Origin: Primulina eburnea
Lineage: Eukaryota > Streptophyta > Magnoliopsida > Lamiales > Gesneriaceae
Reading direction: 5' to 3'
DNA length: 64,000 bases
Assembly: GCF_022965805.1 (NCBI RefSeq)
Contig: NC_133104.1
Coordinates: 42,266,682-42,330,681, forward strand
Of the stretch, positions 34,513 to 45,948 are shown piece by piece. Below the pieces are notes generated by a model. The model saw nothing but the letters and a program-made list of their open reading frames with translations, ran no database searches and had not been told where the DNA came from. Position numbers and translations under genes: made by a program. The first letter of the stretch is position 1. Every line of letters starts with the position of its first letter.

Positions 34513-36693
34513 TCATTCAAACAAAAACAAAGGATTTAACCTTTTCTCCTTTCTTATCTTCTCGGACATATCAGCAATGAGTGCATAATTGTTACTGTCA
34601 TAACATGCATTCATAAATGCTGCCAGTGTTACACGATCAACAATTTGGTTTACATCCAACAGTTTATCAAAAAACTGTGCAGCCATCTCTGCTTTACTTT
34701 CACTGCAGAGCTTTCTGATCAAGGTACTAATGGTGCGCACCCATGGCTTTTTGTCTAATCTTCCTAGCAAGATCATTGTGGTTGAAAATTCATTTTTCTT
34801 GCAAAACTCATAAGCTATTGTTATCCGAGTAACTTCACATGGAGATAGACCTTTGTCTACCATTTCATCAAAAAGTGTTCTAGCCTCATCCAACATGGAT
34901 TCCTTGCAAAGGCCGCTTATTAATGCCCCATAAGTAAAACTATCAGGTACACATCCATTGTCCGACATCCAATGGAAATTTTTTCTAGCCATGTCAGTAT
35001 TATTATCTCGACAATACCCACAAATCATAGACGTGTATGTTTGTGTGGTTGGGATATGGCCCATTTTTATAGCATCATCAAATATTTTTTCACATTCTCT
35101 TATTTTCCTTTGCCTAGAAAATGCTGAGATCAAAGTTGTGTAAGTATGCATATCAAGAGGAATGCCATATTTGATCATCTTATTTACAAGTGCCAAAGCT
35201 CTTCTAGTATCATCTACCTTGCAGCTCTCAGAAATAAGAATGGTGTAAGTAAATTTATCAGCAGAGAATCCAATCTGATTGATTCTTTTGAGCAACCGAT
35301 AAGCCTCCTTAACATGTCCTTTCTTACAGAGGCCATGAATAACAGCATTATACGTGATACTATTAGGAGTTAAACCCTCTTCACTCATTTTGTCCATCAA
35401 TTCATATGCTCGGTAGAAATTTCCCTCCTTAGAATGACCATCAATAAGGGTAGTATATGTTTTCAAGTTAGGCAACAATCCCTGTTCCTGCATTTTGACT
35501 AGCAACATCTCTGCACGGTTCAACTTTTCCTCTTTACAGTATCCGGCAATCATGGTTGTATATGTGTGCACATTTGGCTTGTGATTATCGCTCCTAACAA
35601 GTTTCAAGAAAAGCCTAAATGCTTTATCAATCCAACCTTTCTTACAAAGACCATAAATCAATGTAGTATGAGTATATACATTTGGCTTCAAGCCACTCCC
35701 AACCATCTCCTCCAGTAATTCAAATGCTTGCTTTATGCTGCCCCTGTTGCTCAACCCATTAATTAAACATGTATAATTAATAACATTTGGTTTGAATCCC
35801 ATCTCAACCAGCTTATTAAAGACCCATGATGCTCTATTCACGGAACCCATTTCACAAAACACGCTGATAATCAAACTACAAGTGGCGTTGTCCACAATAA
35901 ATCCTCTACTAAACATTGCATTCAACCATCTATCAACACCAGAAACTCTCTTGTTTCGACAATACGCCACGATCATGGACTTAAAACTACAGGGATCAGG
36001 TCTCACGCCCCTCTGACACATTTCAGCAAACACATTCTCAGCAATCTCAACACAACCCATCTCGTTGACTGAGCTTAAGACACAATTCAATGTGTGGGCA
36101 CTCAAAACCAGGCCCTGGCTCTGCATTTCAAGAACCATGTCAGCAGCTTCCTTCAACATCCCTGCCTCACCGAAATTCCTCAGCATACAACGCAAAACTT
36201 CATGGGCTCTCTCAAAGTTTCCATTTTTAATCAAGCAAGTAACTGAAACAATGTAAAACCTCATAAAGTGCCTAAATTTAGTAAACCCAATGGCCCAGTA
36301 AAAGAAGCTCAATGCCACCATGGAGCCTGCCTCGTCAGCCAATGAGGCCACCACGGTGATTGCCTGTTCTCGGGTCAAATATTCTGAGTTTATAGGCAAA
36401 CTCAGCATGAAATGTGTCGAATTGAATAGGGACGTTTTTGCCTGTTGAGTGTAGTATGATTGGCAAACCCAGGAGCAGACTCTTTTGACTGTCGAAGTTG
36501 ATGAAGACTGAGAGCAGCTAACGTTTGGACTGGGGAAGTGGCAAAAACGTCTGGCAGCATAGAGATAAAAGAGGCCATTGGCAAGTGTTCTGAGTGATTG
36601 GTGGTGGCGTAGGATTCCGCTGCCCAGACCAAGACAGACAAGGCAGGACGCCATAAAAATGACTATTTGTACCTTGGCAGAACCTTGTATCAA
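34513..36693 (-). CDS. P-class pentatricopeptide repeat protein (At4g19890-like)
   Basis: Single exon, 726 residues. From about residue 170 to 690 it is built of about 14 tandem 35-residue PPR motifs, for example NVINYTCLINGLSNRGSIKQ, NVYTHTTLIYGLCKKGWIDK, NSITYNAVIHGLCKKGHVKE and DSFTYGALISGLCKESMLDE. There is no E, DYW or SMR domain, so it is P-class. The N-terminus is Ser/Arg/His-rich with few acids, consistent with organelle import. A second Met at residue 14 (MASCLVCLGLG) may be the real start because what follows looks more like a targeting peptide. P-class PPR proteins bind organellar RNA, one base per motif. The adjacent gene on the same strand is the At4g19900-like glycosyltransferase, the same pairing as in Arabidopsis, which supports orthology. 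Confidence 0.9.
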   Translation of the reverse strand: MIQGSAKVQIVIFMASCLVCLGLGSGILRHHQSLRTLANGLFYLYAARRFCHFPSPNVSCSQSSSTSTVKRVCSWVCQSYYTQQAKTSLFNSTHFMLSLPINSEYLTREQAITVVASLADEAGSMVALSFFYWAIGFTKFRHFMRFYIVSVTCLIKNGNFERAHEVLRCMLRNFGEAGMLKEAADMVLEMQSQGLVLSAHTLNCVLSSVNEMGCVEIAENVFAEMCQRGVRPDPCSFKSMIVAYCRNKRVSGVDRWLNAMFSRGFIVDNATCSLIISVFCEMGSVNRASWVFNKLVEMGFKPNVINYTCLINGLSNRGSIKQAFELLEEMVGSGLKPNVYTHTTLIYGLCKKGWIDKAFRLFLKLVRSDNHKPNVHTYTTMIAGYCKEEKLNRAEMLLVKMQEQGLLPNLKTYTTLIDGHSKEGNFYRAYELMDKMSEEGLTPNSITYNAVIHGLCKKGHVKEAYRLLKRINQIGFSADKFTYTILISESCKVDDTRRALALVNKMIKYGIPLDMHTYTTLISAFSRQRKIRECEKIFDDAIKMGHIPTTQTYTSMICGYCRDNNTDMARKNFHWMSDNGCVPDSFTYGALISGLCKESMLDEARTLFDEMVDKGLSPCEVTRITIAYEFCKKNEFSTTMILLGRLDKKPWVRTISTLIRKLCSESKAEMAAQFFDKLLDVNQIVDRVTLAAFMNACYDSNNYALIADMSEKIRKEKRLNPLFLFE

Positions 36694-36769
36694 CCTGGCT
36701 GGTACGGTGGAACGGGCAAAACGAAATTCAGAACCATTTGACTTTAATTACTTTTTAAAAACGATAGAT

Positions 36770-38335
36770 TTTGTGGATTTGAAATACTTTTATTGAATAT
36801 AGTAATCTTATAGATTCGCGAATAAAAATACTTCAGATTTTTTTGTAATAATTTTATATATATTTATAAACTTTTTCATATATATGGATTTGTAACTTTA
36901 ATGATATATTATTATATTTCGTTGATTGTTTGAACTAATAATTATTTTACATCATTTCGTTTGAAAATAACACTTATATATATATATAATTCAAAACATT
37001 ATTTATTATTGTGTAAATGTAATTTTAAAATTAAAAAAAATGATAACTTATTGATACTAAAAATAAATAAAATAAATTTTTTTATCATATTAAAAAATAT
37101 TTTTTATTCAAAAATTTAATAAATAGTTTAAAATTTATTTATTAAAAAATTATTATTACTTTCTATAATATGGGAAAAATTCGAAAAATATATGAAAATG
37201 AAAAGACATAATTAATTAGTTTATATAATGAGATGTTTTTTATTTAAAAAAAAAAAAACTATAGAGAGTGAGATAGAAAGGTGAGGAGAGAAAGACATAA
37301 AAATACATTCAAATTTTTGAGTTAGGCAAAAGACATTTTTTGAAAAATTATAGTTATACTTTATACTTTAATGTTTGTATGCTAATAAATTTAATTGAGT
37401 TATTAAGATGGTGTTTGACGGGATTTATAAGCTCTAAAACACAACTCATAAGTTATTTTCATAATCTGATTGGTAAAAAAAAAGTTTCGAATAACTTATA
37501 AAATATCAAAATAAGTTTTTTTTTAAAAAAAAAACTTGGGATACCTCACATTTTTTTCATAATTTTTTTTTTATATTTCACTTCTCCAAAATATCATTAT
37601 TTCTTAAATCTCTATTTTATCATCATTTCATAAATAATCACTTTATCACTTTGTTTTTTTTATATCAAATTTAAAATGAAGTTTTGTTACATCTTTTTGT
37701 TAGGATATAAAAAACATAAGTGTTGTTATTTTATTGAGTAAATTATTTTCAATTTTTTTAATCAACATTTTTTTACACTCATTAAAAATAATATTAAATA
37801 TTTTTCTTCAAAAGAACATAAATTTTTCTAAATATAAAATAAATTTATTTTTAAAAATATTAAATATAAACTATTTATATATAGATAACTATTTATATTA
37901 ACTCATAATATTATATCAAATTTGGTAATTTTGACAATTTTATAATGTAAAACACGTTAATATATTTAAATTGTTTAAAATAAATTTATCCAAACAGTTC
38001 AATAACTTACTTTTAAAATAAGACTTCGCAGCTTATAAGTTTTTAGACAACTTATAAGATGTAAGAACTTATGATCTATTTTAAATAAGTTTAACCAAAC
38101 ATTCTCTAAAACTTTATTAACATTTTGAATACTTTTAAAATTTTGTAAAGTTTTTAAAAATCAATGTTGAATATATATTTACTTTTAAAATTTTAGAAAA
38201 GATTATTTTGAATTCACTATACTTCTACGGAATATATAAAATTCTTGAATATCTCTAGACTTTTAAATTCTATAAAAATAATTAAAAATGATCAGATCTC
38301 TTAAGTTGAATACATATTTTTAGATTTTTAGGGTA
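36770..38335. repeat. AT-rich dispersed repeat, copy 1 (split by a MITE)
   Basis: The flanks of the MITE at 37407-38106 align by eye with a second copy at about 42800-44430. Shared stretches include GACTTATAGTTGTACTTTA-like DNA, TTAATGTTTGTATGCTAATA, AATCAATGTTGAATAT, ACTTCTACGGAATATA and TTGAATATCTCTAGACTTTT. The left part (TTATAGATTC...) and right part (TTCTATAAAAAT) are roughly inverted, suggesting a Mutator-like non-autonomous element, but the ends are not fixed. No coding potential. Confidence 0.5.
37407..38106. mobile_element. Tourist-like (PIF/Harbinger) MITE nested in the AT-rich repeat
   Basis: 700 bp from GATGGTGTTTGACGGG to TTAACCAAACATTCTC, flanked by TAA on both sides (37404-37406 and 38107-38109), the 3-bp target duplication of PIF/Harbinger elements. 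The ends are imperfect inverted repeats with a TGTTTG core. Subterminal TTATAAG units occur on both sides (CAACTCATAAGTTATTTTC near the left, CAGCTTATAAGTTTTTAGAC near the right). The related repeat at 42.8-44.4 kb lacks it, showing the empty site. Confidence 0.6.
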
Positions 38336-39061
38336 CAAAGATTCAAACCAGTTTGCCATCCGCCCAACTTCAGGTACGCTTCCGTGACGCATGTCCCCCT
38401 TGATTCTTCCCTCTCTCCCTCTCTCTTCTATCCAATATAATCATGATTTTCTGATAGAGAGACTTGATTAACCTACTTTATTCTTTTGCATGAACGGAGA
38501 AAGGGAAGTCTCGACCAACATTTTGGTCTGTATCAACAGACACAACGTAGTTCCTGTTTTTTTTTTCCTCCTGAAATTGGATACGACGTAGTTCCTGTTT
38601 TTTTTTTTCCTCCTGAAATGGGATATAACGTAGTTTTAGTGATGTGTTACAGATTTTTTTTTTTATATTTTTTATGAAGATGTTTTTAGATTTAACTATT
38701 ATAAAAATTCCAAACGTATATTATATTAAAACTGATTTCAGATCGAAAGATTATCGTGTTGGTTGCTTGAATAAATAGCAGGTGAGTTCACCAGCGCACG
38801 GAGTTATAGATTATCAACGCTGCTTCACACTGAGTCGGGATTACTTTTTTATCCTACATCAAACTTAATTCCCAACAATTAAAATTTTAAAATACATAAT
38901 ATCAGAGGGGCAAGGGCCAACGAAAATCTTAACGAACTGCATAAAAAAAAATTAACATGCTTGCCTCCGTAATGATAGATCGTCTCCGATATGTTTCAAA
39001 ATATGCCCAACTCAAAATTTTCGAGATATATGTTTTGCTATACACGTGCGCGCACTATACA
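38336..39061. other. Intergenic between PPR-side repeat and glycosyltransferase 3' end
   Basis: No gene. It contains a short tandem repeat at 38545-38633, listed separately. Confidence 0.5.
38545..38633. repeat. Tandem repeat, about 41-42-bp unit, about 2.1 copies
   Basis: The unit begins ACGTAGTTCCTGTTTTTTTT and continues CCTCCTGAAATKGGATA. Starts are at 38545, 38586 and a partial third at 38628. Confidence 0.8.
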
Positions 39062-42000
39062 TTATAACACATCGGAGCACATGATACAGAACTCGTTAAG
39101 AAGCCTAGATATTAGGCTCCCGGGCTCTGGGATCAAAGAAGAAGTTACACTGTTCCAGAAATGAACAGTCGTTGATTCATTTAGAATTTTCTTGAAGAGG
39201 GCATCTTGTTCAAGTTGTTGGGCATTTGTTGCTGGTGCACTGAAGTACCTGCCATGCCAACAAATGTTGAGAAATAATGATGAATCTATTCAACAACATA
39301 AATTCAGATTTCTAAAAGATTTGTCCTATCTTTTACATTGGTTTTCTTTTCCATTTTTTTTCTTAAAACAAGCATGCCTTGCGTGCTTGGTTTTATAGAA
39401 ATCGATGTAAAAGATATGACACGTGCTTTTATTTTATGAAAAACAAGAAACTACAAAAGAAGGGGAGTAGGACAAACCAACGAAATGCTTTATGCAGCAT
39501 ACCTCAAAATCGTACTTTCACTAATTGGGAAGAAAATAAAAGAGGGTTGCAATAGGAGCTCTTTCTCCGTATCAACGATATCTTTATTGCTCGAAAAGTT
39601 CTTGGCTACTCTGGTTAGAAGATCAGCTCCATTCCATCGCAACAGGGTATCGTCATATGATGCATAAAACTCTGTCAAGCATTCCATAATAAAAGGACTG
39701 CATGAAAGGACATAGATCATTTACTGGATTGGCATCCACATAGATACAAACAATATATAAACAATCCTGACTCTCGATATTTCAGATTTGCCTTCAACCT
39801 TTTCAAAATATAACATGCTATATGCCATTAGGCATGAGGATCCATTCCCTGTTCTCCGTTTTATTCAAGGGCATGGACGTCTCATCCATCAATTTCATCA
39901 GCTAGGACCCCAAAAAACCCCTAATCACCCCAGCATGTTTTCTATTTTATTATTTGCGCTCTTAAGCCCCAGTTATGCATCTAGTGGAATTTTCTTGAGC
40001 ATTCTCCTGATATGTGCACAACCTGATGACTTCCATCAGTTTCTTAAATTAATTGGAGTTCTGTGGTTCTATTCGGTTTGGGTATGCCCGAGTAGCTATG
40101 CTTGTTACTGCTTTCTAGTTTGACTCTGCTTCGATTTGCCCAGGGATGCCTGGAGTATTTGTAATTAAAACCTTCGATCAATGAATTTTATTTACCGATA
40201 AAAAAAACCTGACAGCATAGCTAAATATTGACCTGTACTATACATTCCTCTAGCAAAGTTCACCCCTTCGTGTTCATAAAATGGGGAATAAAAGCTTGAG
40301 TTCAGATGTTGCATTCTATATATTGCCCAGTATACTATGTCAACAACCATAATCAGCATAAAAAAAAACAAAAGTGCAAATTAAGATAATAAAGGAAGCA
40401 AAAATGCCCAACAATATAAACAATGTACCATGCAACAGGTAAAATGCACCATGTAAGGAGGAATTTCAGTTACTTTAGGAGTGCCACTGACATTTAACAA
40501 AACTCGAGAGAAGATGCAAAATTTGTTATCACCTGTTCTTTCTAAATGACATCACTGCGCCATTTAAAGTTTTTTCAGCAGGCTCATTCTCCAGTCCAAC
40601 AGTGTTATTGAGTTCAGATAATGGCTTCAACACGATGATGTCAGAATCAAGATAAAATCCACCATATCTAGAGATCACATGAAAAGGATTAGTAATGACC
40701 AATTGTGATCCCTGGAAAAGCCACACAAGAATTTCTGATCCCTCCGGTGATAAATAAATAAATAGTTGTGACAATGAATATTTGTTCTTTTAAATTTACA
40801 AATTGGTCTTTGGCAATGAAAACACCAAGTATTTCCACGTAACTTTCATGGCTTATTTCTTACTCATGACTAATAAATTACCAGAGAACAAACAACCAAA
40901 CACATATTGTGTTTGAATTCACACGTCTGTAAATATATATTTTCAAATTTTCAATTGCTTACTTGTAAAGAGCAGCGAGTCTGATAAGTTCGCTATAGTG
41001 AGTAGGGTAATTCTTCGAATTCTTCCATTCTTGCCAGACAGAGGCAAATATGTGAGTTGGTGTATCTTTCAGCAGCTCATCGAGATTTGGCATCACAACA
41101 GCCATTTTATAACTGGACAAGGCAACAACCTTTAATGCAGGCATTCAGTTCCTATAATTTATATTTAGAGAATCCAAAGTCCGAAGTTTTACTTGACCAA
41201 AACAAATATGCAAACAATAATGCTATATAAGACTCTGATGGTGAAACAGAGATGCAAAAAACAGACATTTTGGGGTTAAAAAAACAACATAGTTTCTTTC
41301 ATTTGTACGCACCACTCAACACAAGAATTTCCTGCCATTGGAAGAAGTAAATACGGGTAATTAATTATCTTATCACAAATGGCAATGATTGAAACTAACA
41401 AGAGATTACCCATGTTCGACAAATTCACTGAAGAAATTGAGCTCTATCGTTTCAGAGAACACAACTATACATGCATGTCTGTGATGATAGAGAATGCTCT
41501 CCAACGCCCTCCGCTGTCGAACACCAAACATCCATGGTGGTGAATTCCACGCCATAAAGACTCTCATCTTACATTTTGCTCTTCGGAAGAATGCGTCCAA
41601 AAAGTTCACAAACGATAGACTCCCATCCAACCCTGGATAGTAACCCCATCTCTTTCCATCTGCATATAGCTCTTTACCCAAACCAACGGCACTCGTCCTT
41701 TTACGAATATAATCATTATTTAAAGTTTTCCTCTCGGTCCTCTTGGTTTGAATATCAACATTTTCACCCTTCCGTCGGATATTTGCATGTTCAGATCCAG
41801 AAATCGTCAATGGCTTCTTGATCAAGAATGGGGTTCTCTTGAACTCGTAGAAAACATGCTTTTGTACAACTTTATCACCTTTTGTCAATCCAGTTACCCC
41901 CGCTCCATCCGGATCTTGTAAAATTGGATTATTCAACGGATTCAATACCTCAATATTGGATTTGAACATTCGATCCCTCCGTAAAAAGTCTGCTTTCTTA

Positions 42001-42611
42001 TCAAACCATTCACCCCACCCGTCCCTCAACACTGACCCCTTCAACAATAAGGCATCTTCAAATTTCCTCACTTCACTCAATTTCTTACGCAATTTCTCGT
42101 CCACCAAGATATCATCCGACCCAAACGCGATCTCAGACTTGTCAGTCTCAAATCCTAAATCTGATGCGAGTTTCAAATTGAAGGGAACATAATCTTCCCA
42201 GTCATCAATTGAGCGTCTATTGTAAACTCTCCGCACAACGCCGTTGACGGGATCAAAAAAGTAGTCGGGGGAGGAAATGGCGGGATTTTGATTCTGAAGG
42301 GAGTCGTCGTCTTCTTCTTCGGTGAGGATATCGTCGGTGTTCTCAGAAGCGGCGTCGTCGAACTCGTCAATGCGGTCATCGCTGGGATTGGATGAGCTGA
42401 GGGAGTCGTTATCAAGATCGTTGAGGAGGGGGTCATAAGAAAAAGTGGAATCGAGGGGGAGCTGATGTGGGTGATTAGGGGAGTGTGAGTTGAAAAACGC
42501 GAGGCGGCTGTGAAGTAGGGAGACGGATAGGAGGAGAAGCACTGCCGCGATCAAAGCGCAAATGTGAGTTCCGTAACGGGGACGGCGGCGCGTGCGGAGG
42601 TGGCGAAGCAT
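39062..42611 (-). CDS. Type II membrane glycosyltransferase, DXD/alpha-1,4-GT family (At4g19900-like)
   Basis: Five minus-strand exons in phase: 42611-41410, 41112-40963, 40667-40533, 39697-39503, 39248-39062; 622 residues. An Arg-rich cytosolic tail (about 1-14) and one membrane anchor (about 15-38, ICALIAAVLLLLSVSLLHS) are followed by a long acidic stem (about 55-120) with a run of Asp/Glu/Ser. The catalytic part begins near CKMRVFMAWNSPPWMFGVRQ. The DXD metal/nucleotide-sugar motif is YGGFYLDSDIIVL (Asp458, Asp460). LNGAVMSFRKN, NGADLLTRVAKNF, FHFWNS-type (VHFWNSVTSSLIPEPGSL) and the C-terminal Cys motif CIMCSDVL complete the family pattern. A Golgi location is inferred from topology; donor and acceptor are unknown. 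Exon 1 alone reads as a 401-residue ORF, but the other exons clearly continue the family. A neighbour of its Arabidopsis partner PPR gene. Confidence 0.92.
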
Positions 42612-43106
42612 GTGGCGGTTAAGATTTCGTTAACGAAGCTGCGCAATCTAGCAAATCGTGGTAACCAGAACACGAAGCAAAATCCTTAGCTGCGATCCCA
42701 GTAAACAGACAAAAAATAGCAAAAGTTTAACATAATTTCAATTCTGATATATAGATTATATTATTATGATAGTCACCTCAGTAGTCACAAATGAAGTGAT
42801 ATGAACTCTGGATGATTTATTTTTTAAAATGAAAGATTTTCGTTGATTGGATATATTTTTGTTGATTTTTTTATAGAATTTATTATTTAATAGATCTACA
42901 AACATAGATTTTTATAAATTTTTGTAATTTTTTTTTTATATAAAATTCTTGATTTTGTATTTAATTTATAATTTTTTTATTAATTTGTTTTAACTAATAA
43001 TTAATTAACATAAATAATATATTCAATTGAAAATAGTTTTAAAAATTTTATATTAGTAAAAAAAATTAATTATTTAAAATTTAAACATCTATATGAATAT
43101 ATAAGT

Positions 43107-43111
<5 letters not shown>

Positions 43112-43167
<56 letters not shown>
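43112..43167. repeat. (AT)n microsatellite
   Basis: 56 bases of alternating T and A. Confidence 0.95.
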
Positions 43168-43170
<3 letters not shown>

Positions 43171-43185
43171 TTAAAAGATAAAAAT

Positions 43186-43344
43186 TTGTGTGAGACGGTC
43201 TCAGGGTCGTATTTTGTGAGACGGATCTCTTGTTTGGCTCATCCATGAAATATTACTTTTTGTGCTAAGATTATTACTTTTTATTGTGAATATTGGTAGG
43301 GTTGACATGTCTCACAGATAAAGATTCGTGAGACTGTCTCACAA
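43186..43344 (+). repeat. GTGAGAC palindromic repeat, best full-length copy
   Basis: Begins TTGTGTGAGACGGTCTCAG and ends ATTCGTGAGACTGTCTCACA. Interior order: CGTATTTTGTGAGACGGATC, TTTGGCTCATCCATG, ATTACTTTTTGTGCTAAGA, TTATTGTGAATATTGGTAGG, GTTGACATGTCTCACAGATA. Both termini are themselves short palindromes. About 159 bp, non-coding. Confidence 0.8.
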
Positions 43345-44430
43345 GATATTTATTCAATTTAAAAATACATCAATGTATTAATAAAATTAAAAGAAAATTG
43401 TAAAATAAATCTAGTCATAGAATTGAAATTAATAATAATTTTTTCAGAAATAAAATTTAATTTTTTATTAATTTTTACTAGAAATTGATTTTTTAATTTT
43501 TTTAGCATTTACGATTAAAAAAATTAATTTTGTCAAAATATTCATAAAAATTTTTAATTATATTTATTAAAAAATTATTATTTATTTCAATTGTATGAAC
43601 CAATAAATTATAATGATTTTTTTATATTTAGTGTATTAATTTTATTAAAAAATTCATATTATAACTTTAATCCTCAAAGAATTTCAAGATCGGAAGTCAT
43701 AAAATAAAGAAATAAAATATAATTTTTAATAATACAAAAATTATTTTATCAATTATATTATAAAAGTTCTTTATAAATTATATCTTAAATCTTTTTCTTC
43801 TTTATGAAAACTATTTAACTATTAAAAATTAAATTAAGCCGCGTTATTTTTTTGGATAATTTTATTATTATTGAATATTATGTTAATTTATATGAATCAT
43901 AAATTAAAAATCACACAAAATTATAGAATTAAAATGATATTAAAATAAAAAATTATCCAATTAACAATAAAAAAAGGGAACAATACGAAAAAGAAAAAAG
44001 AAAATGTATATACAAATAAATTTTGAAAATTAGAGAGTGATAGAAATATATAACAAAAGAGATGTGATGTGAGGTGAGATAAAGAAAGAGAAAAAGCTTG
44101 TATACAAGTAAGAAGTTTTAAAAATCAATACAAATCACTAGGTCGAACCACAAACAATTTTTTCACGACTTATAGTTGTACTTTAGACTTTAATATTTGT
44201 ATATTAATGAATTTCATGAAGTTATTAAAAATATATTGAAAATTTGAATACATCTACACTTTTATATAGTTTTTAAATGTCAATGTTGAATATCAATTGA
44301 CTTTTTAAAACTAGAAAGTCTATTTTAAATACAACCAAACTTCTATAGAATATGATAAAGTTTTGATTGAATATCTCTGAACTTTTAAAATTTATAAAAA
44401 AATCATTAAATCTTTATTGAATACACATCA

Positions 44431-45948
44431 ATAAATCATTTATTGAAAGATATAATTAGTATTTATGACGTTTGACATTTATGTATATGAGTTTTAATGT
44501 GATTTCGAACTATTTTAATTTAGACAAGTGCTTTTGGATAATGTAATATCATATGTTACTTACATTTTTCAAATGATTCGGCGACATTAAGGGTGGGCAA
44601 CGATCGGTTTGGTCCGGTTTTATGCCCACCCTATCGCAAAAGCAATCTTTTTCCTCATGGAAATGATAATATACCACGTAGCCTGAAAAGCTCAGCATCA
44701 ATCCAATAACATTGCACCCATTTCTGTAATGCACAAGATAAACCGCACCTTGAAATGATCGCTCAGCTCTGCCTCTGTCTAACCTTTTCAAACAAATAGA
44801 CCACCCCATCAAGAAAATTAAATCAACCCTGTTTATTCTGAGTTACCTTATCCTCACTAAATGTAATAAATCAGTCAATGGATTGAAATTATGATAATTG
44901 ATACCGAAGCAGTAGTCCTGTTCAAATTCAGCTGAGCTGCGCAAAAATGTGGATTGGGAGATGACGATAATTGATAGACACCATTTTTTACATGTACAAT
45001 AGTTGCGAGTGGCTTTTCTTGTATTCTTGTTTCAATATCTATTGGAAAAAATCGAGGTAACATTGAATTTTAGGGACAAAACTTGCCGAAAAAATGTAAG
45101 TTTGAGATCAAATTGGCACTTGTAATAGTACATGGACAAAAACGAAACAAGTGATCGGGAAGAAAAGTTTTGCTGCCCATCAAACGATGTTCAACCCCCA
45201 TCCCCAATATATATATGTAGTGTTTGCTATTTTGGCAGTTGATATACAACCTGAACTTGCCAAAAATGATACCATGACTCTTTTAATACAGGTCAATCCG
45301 TGTACCATCTCCACTTACATGTGCTTGGAGGGAGACAGATGGAATGGCCAACTGGGTGATTATACCAGTTTAAAGGAGGATCACTAAATATTCATTCTGA
45401 AGATAAGTAAGCAACTTTGTGGTCAGGGTAAGAATTGTCAATTAACATCCTAGAAAGGCAACTTAATGTGGTAGCGTGGGATTCCAAATTATATGACGTG
45501 AAGACAAGCATGCCCCAAAGCCTTTAGCACTTGTGCTTCACGTGGGCTTGGACCACCCCCCCACCCCAACATGGTAGATTTTTGTTGTTCCCTTCTTATT
45601 GGAATGAACTTATTATCCTAGTTTCATTTTTTTCTTTACAGTTTTGGAAACAAAATTTACTCAATGCATCATTGAAGACTCTGTATAGACAGACAAAAAC
45701 GTATGCATAAATTCACTACGCCATAAAGAAAATTCACGTGATGCACAAGAAACAGCTGGCCAAAAGAAATATCCATATAAATTGTGGATGAGAAGAAGGT
45801 GGGAAAGCGAAAGAGCACAGAGAACCCAAATACTTGGCATCATGAGCCGACCGCAGAGCATAGACTTCACAAGACATGCCTGGTACTAAAGCTTTCAGGA
45901 CATGGAAGGTGCAGTCAATTTTATTTATTTCATAAAAATTATAGCTAC
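44431..45948. other. Intergenic, no supported gene
   Basis: A minus-strand ORF at 44549-44812 (87 residues) could be a gene fragment but has no domain I can name. Its C-terminal part overlaps the fold-back at 44590-44642. The ORF at 45151-45387 is unsupported. The end near 45661-45948 is probably the 3' UTR of the ankyrin gene. Confidence 0.45.
44590..44642. repeat. Short fold-back: two facing ends of a hAT-like MITE
   Basis: AGGGTGGGCA (44590-44599) and TGCCCACCCT (44633-44642) are exact inverted repeats with CGGTTTGGTCCGGTTTTA between them. The ends resemble those of elements such as the one at 54870-55557 (with CCCACACCTA), as if the interior had been deleted. No target duplication was found. 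Confidence 0.5.

Larger units (their letters stand above)
42800..44430. repeat. AT-rich dispersed repeat, copy 2
   Basis: Related by eye to 36770-38335 without its MITE. Here the family is itself interrupted by an (AT)n tract (43112-43167) and a GTGAGAC repeat (43186-43344). There is no coding potential. Both copies run in the same direction and flank the glycosyltransferase gene. Confidence 0.5.

Noticed and set aside
44549..44812. 87-residue minus-strand ORF as a gene
   Set aside because: Overlaps transposon-end DNA and has no recognised family; left as unannotated.
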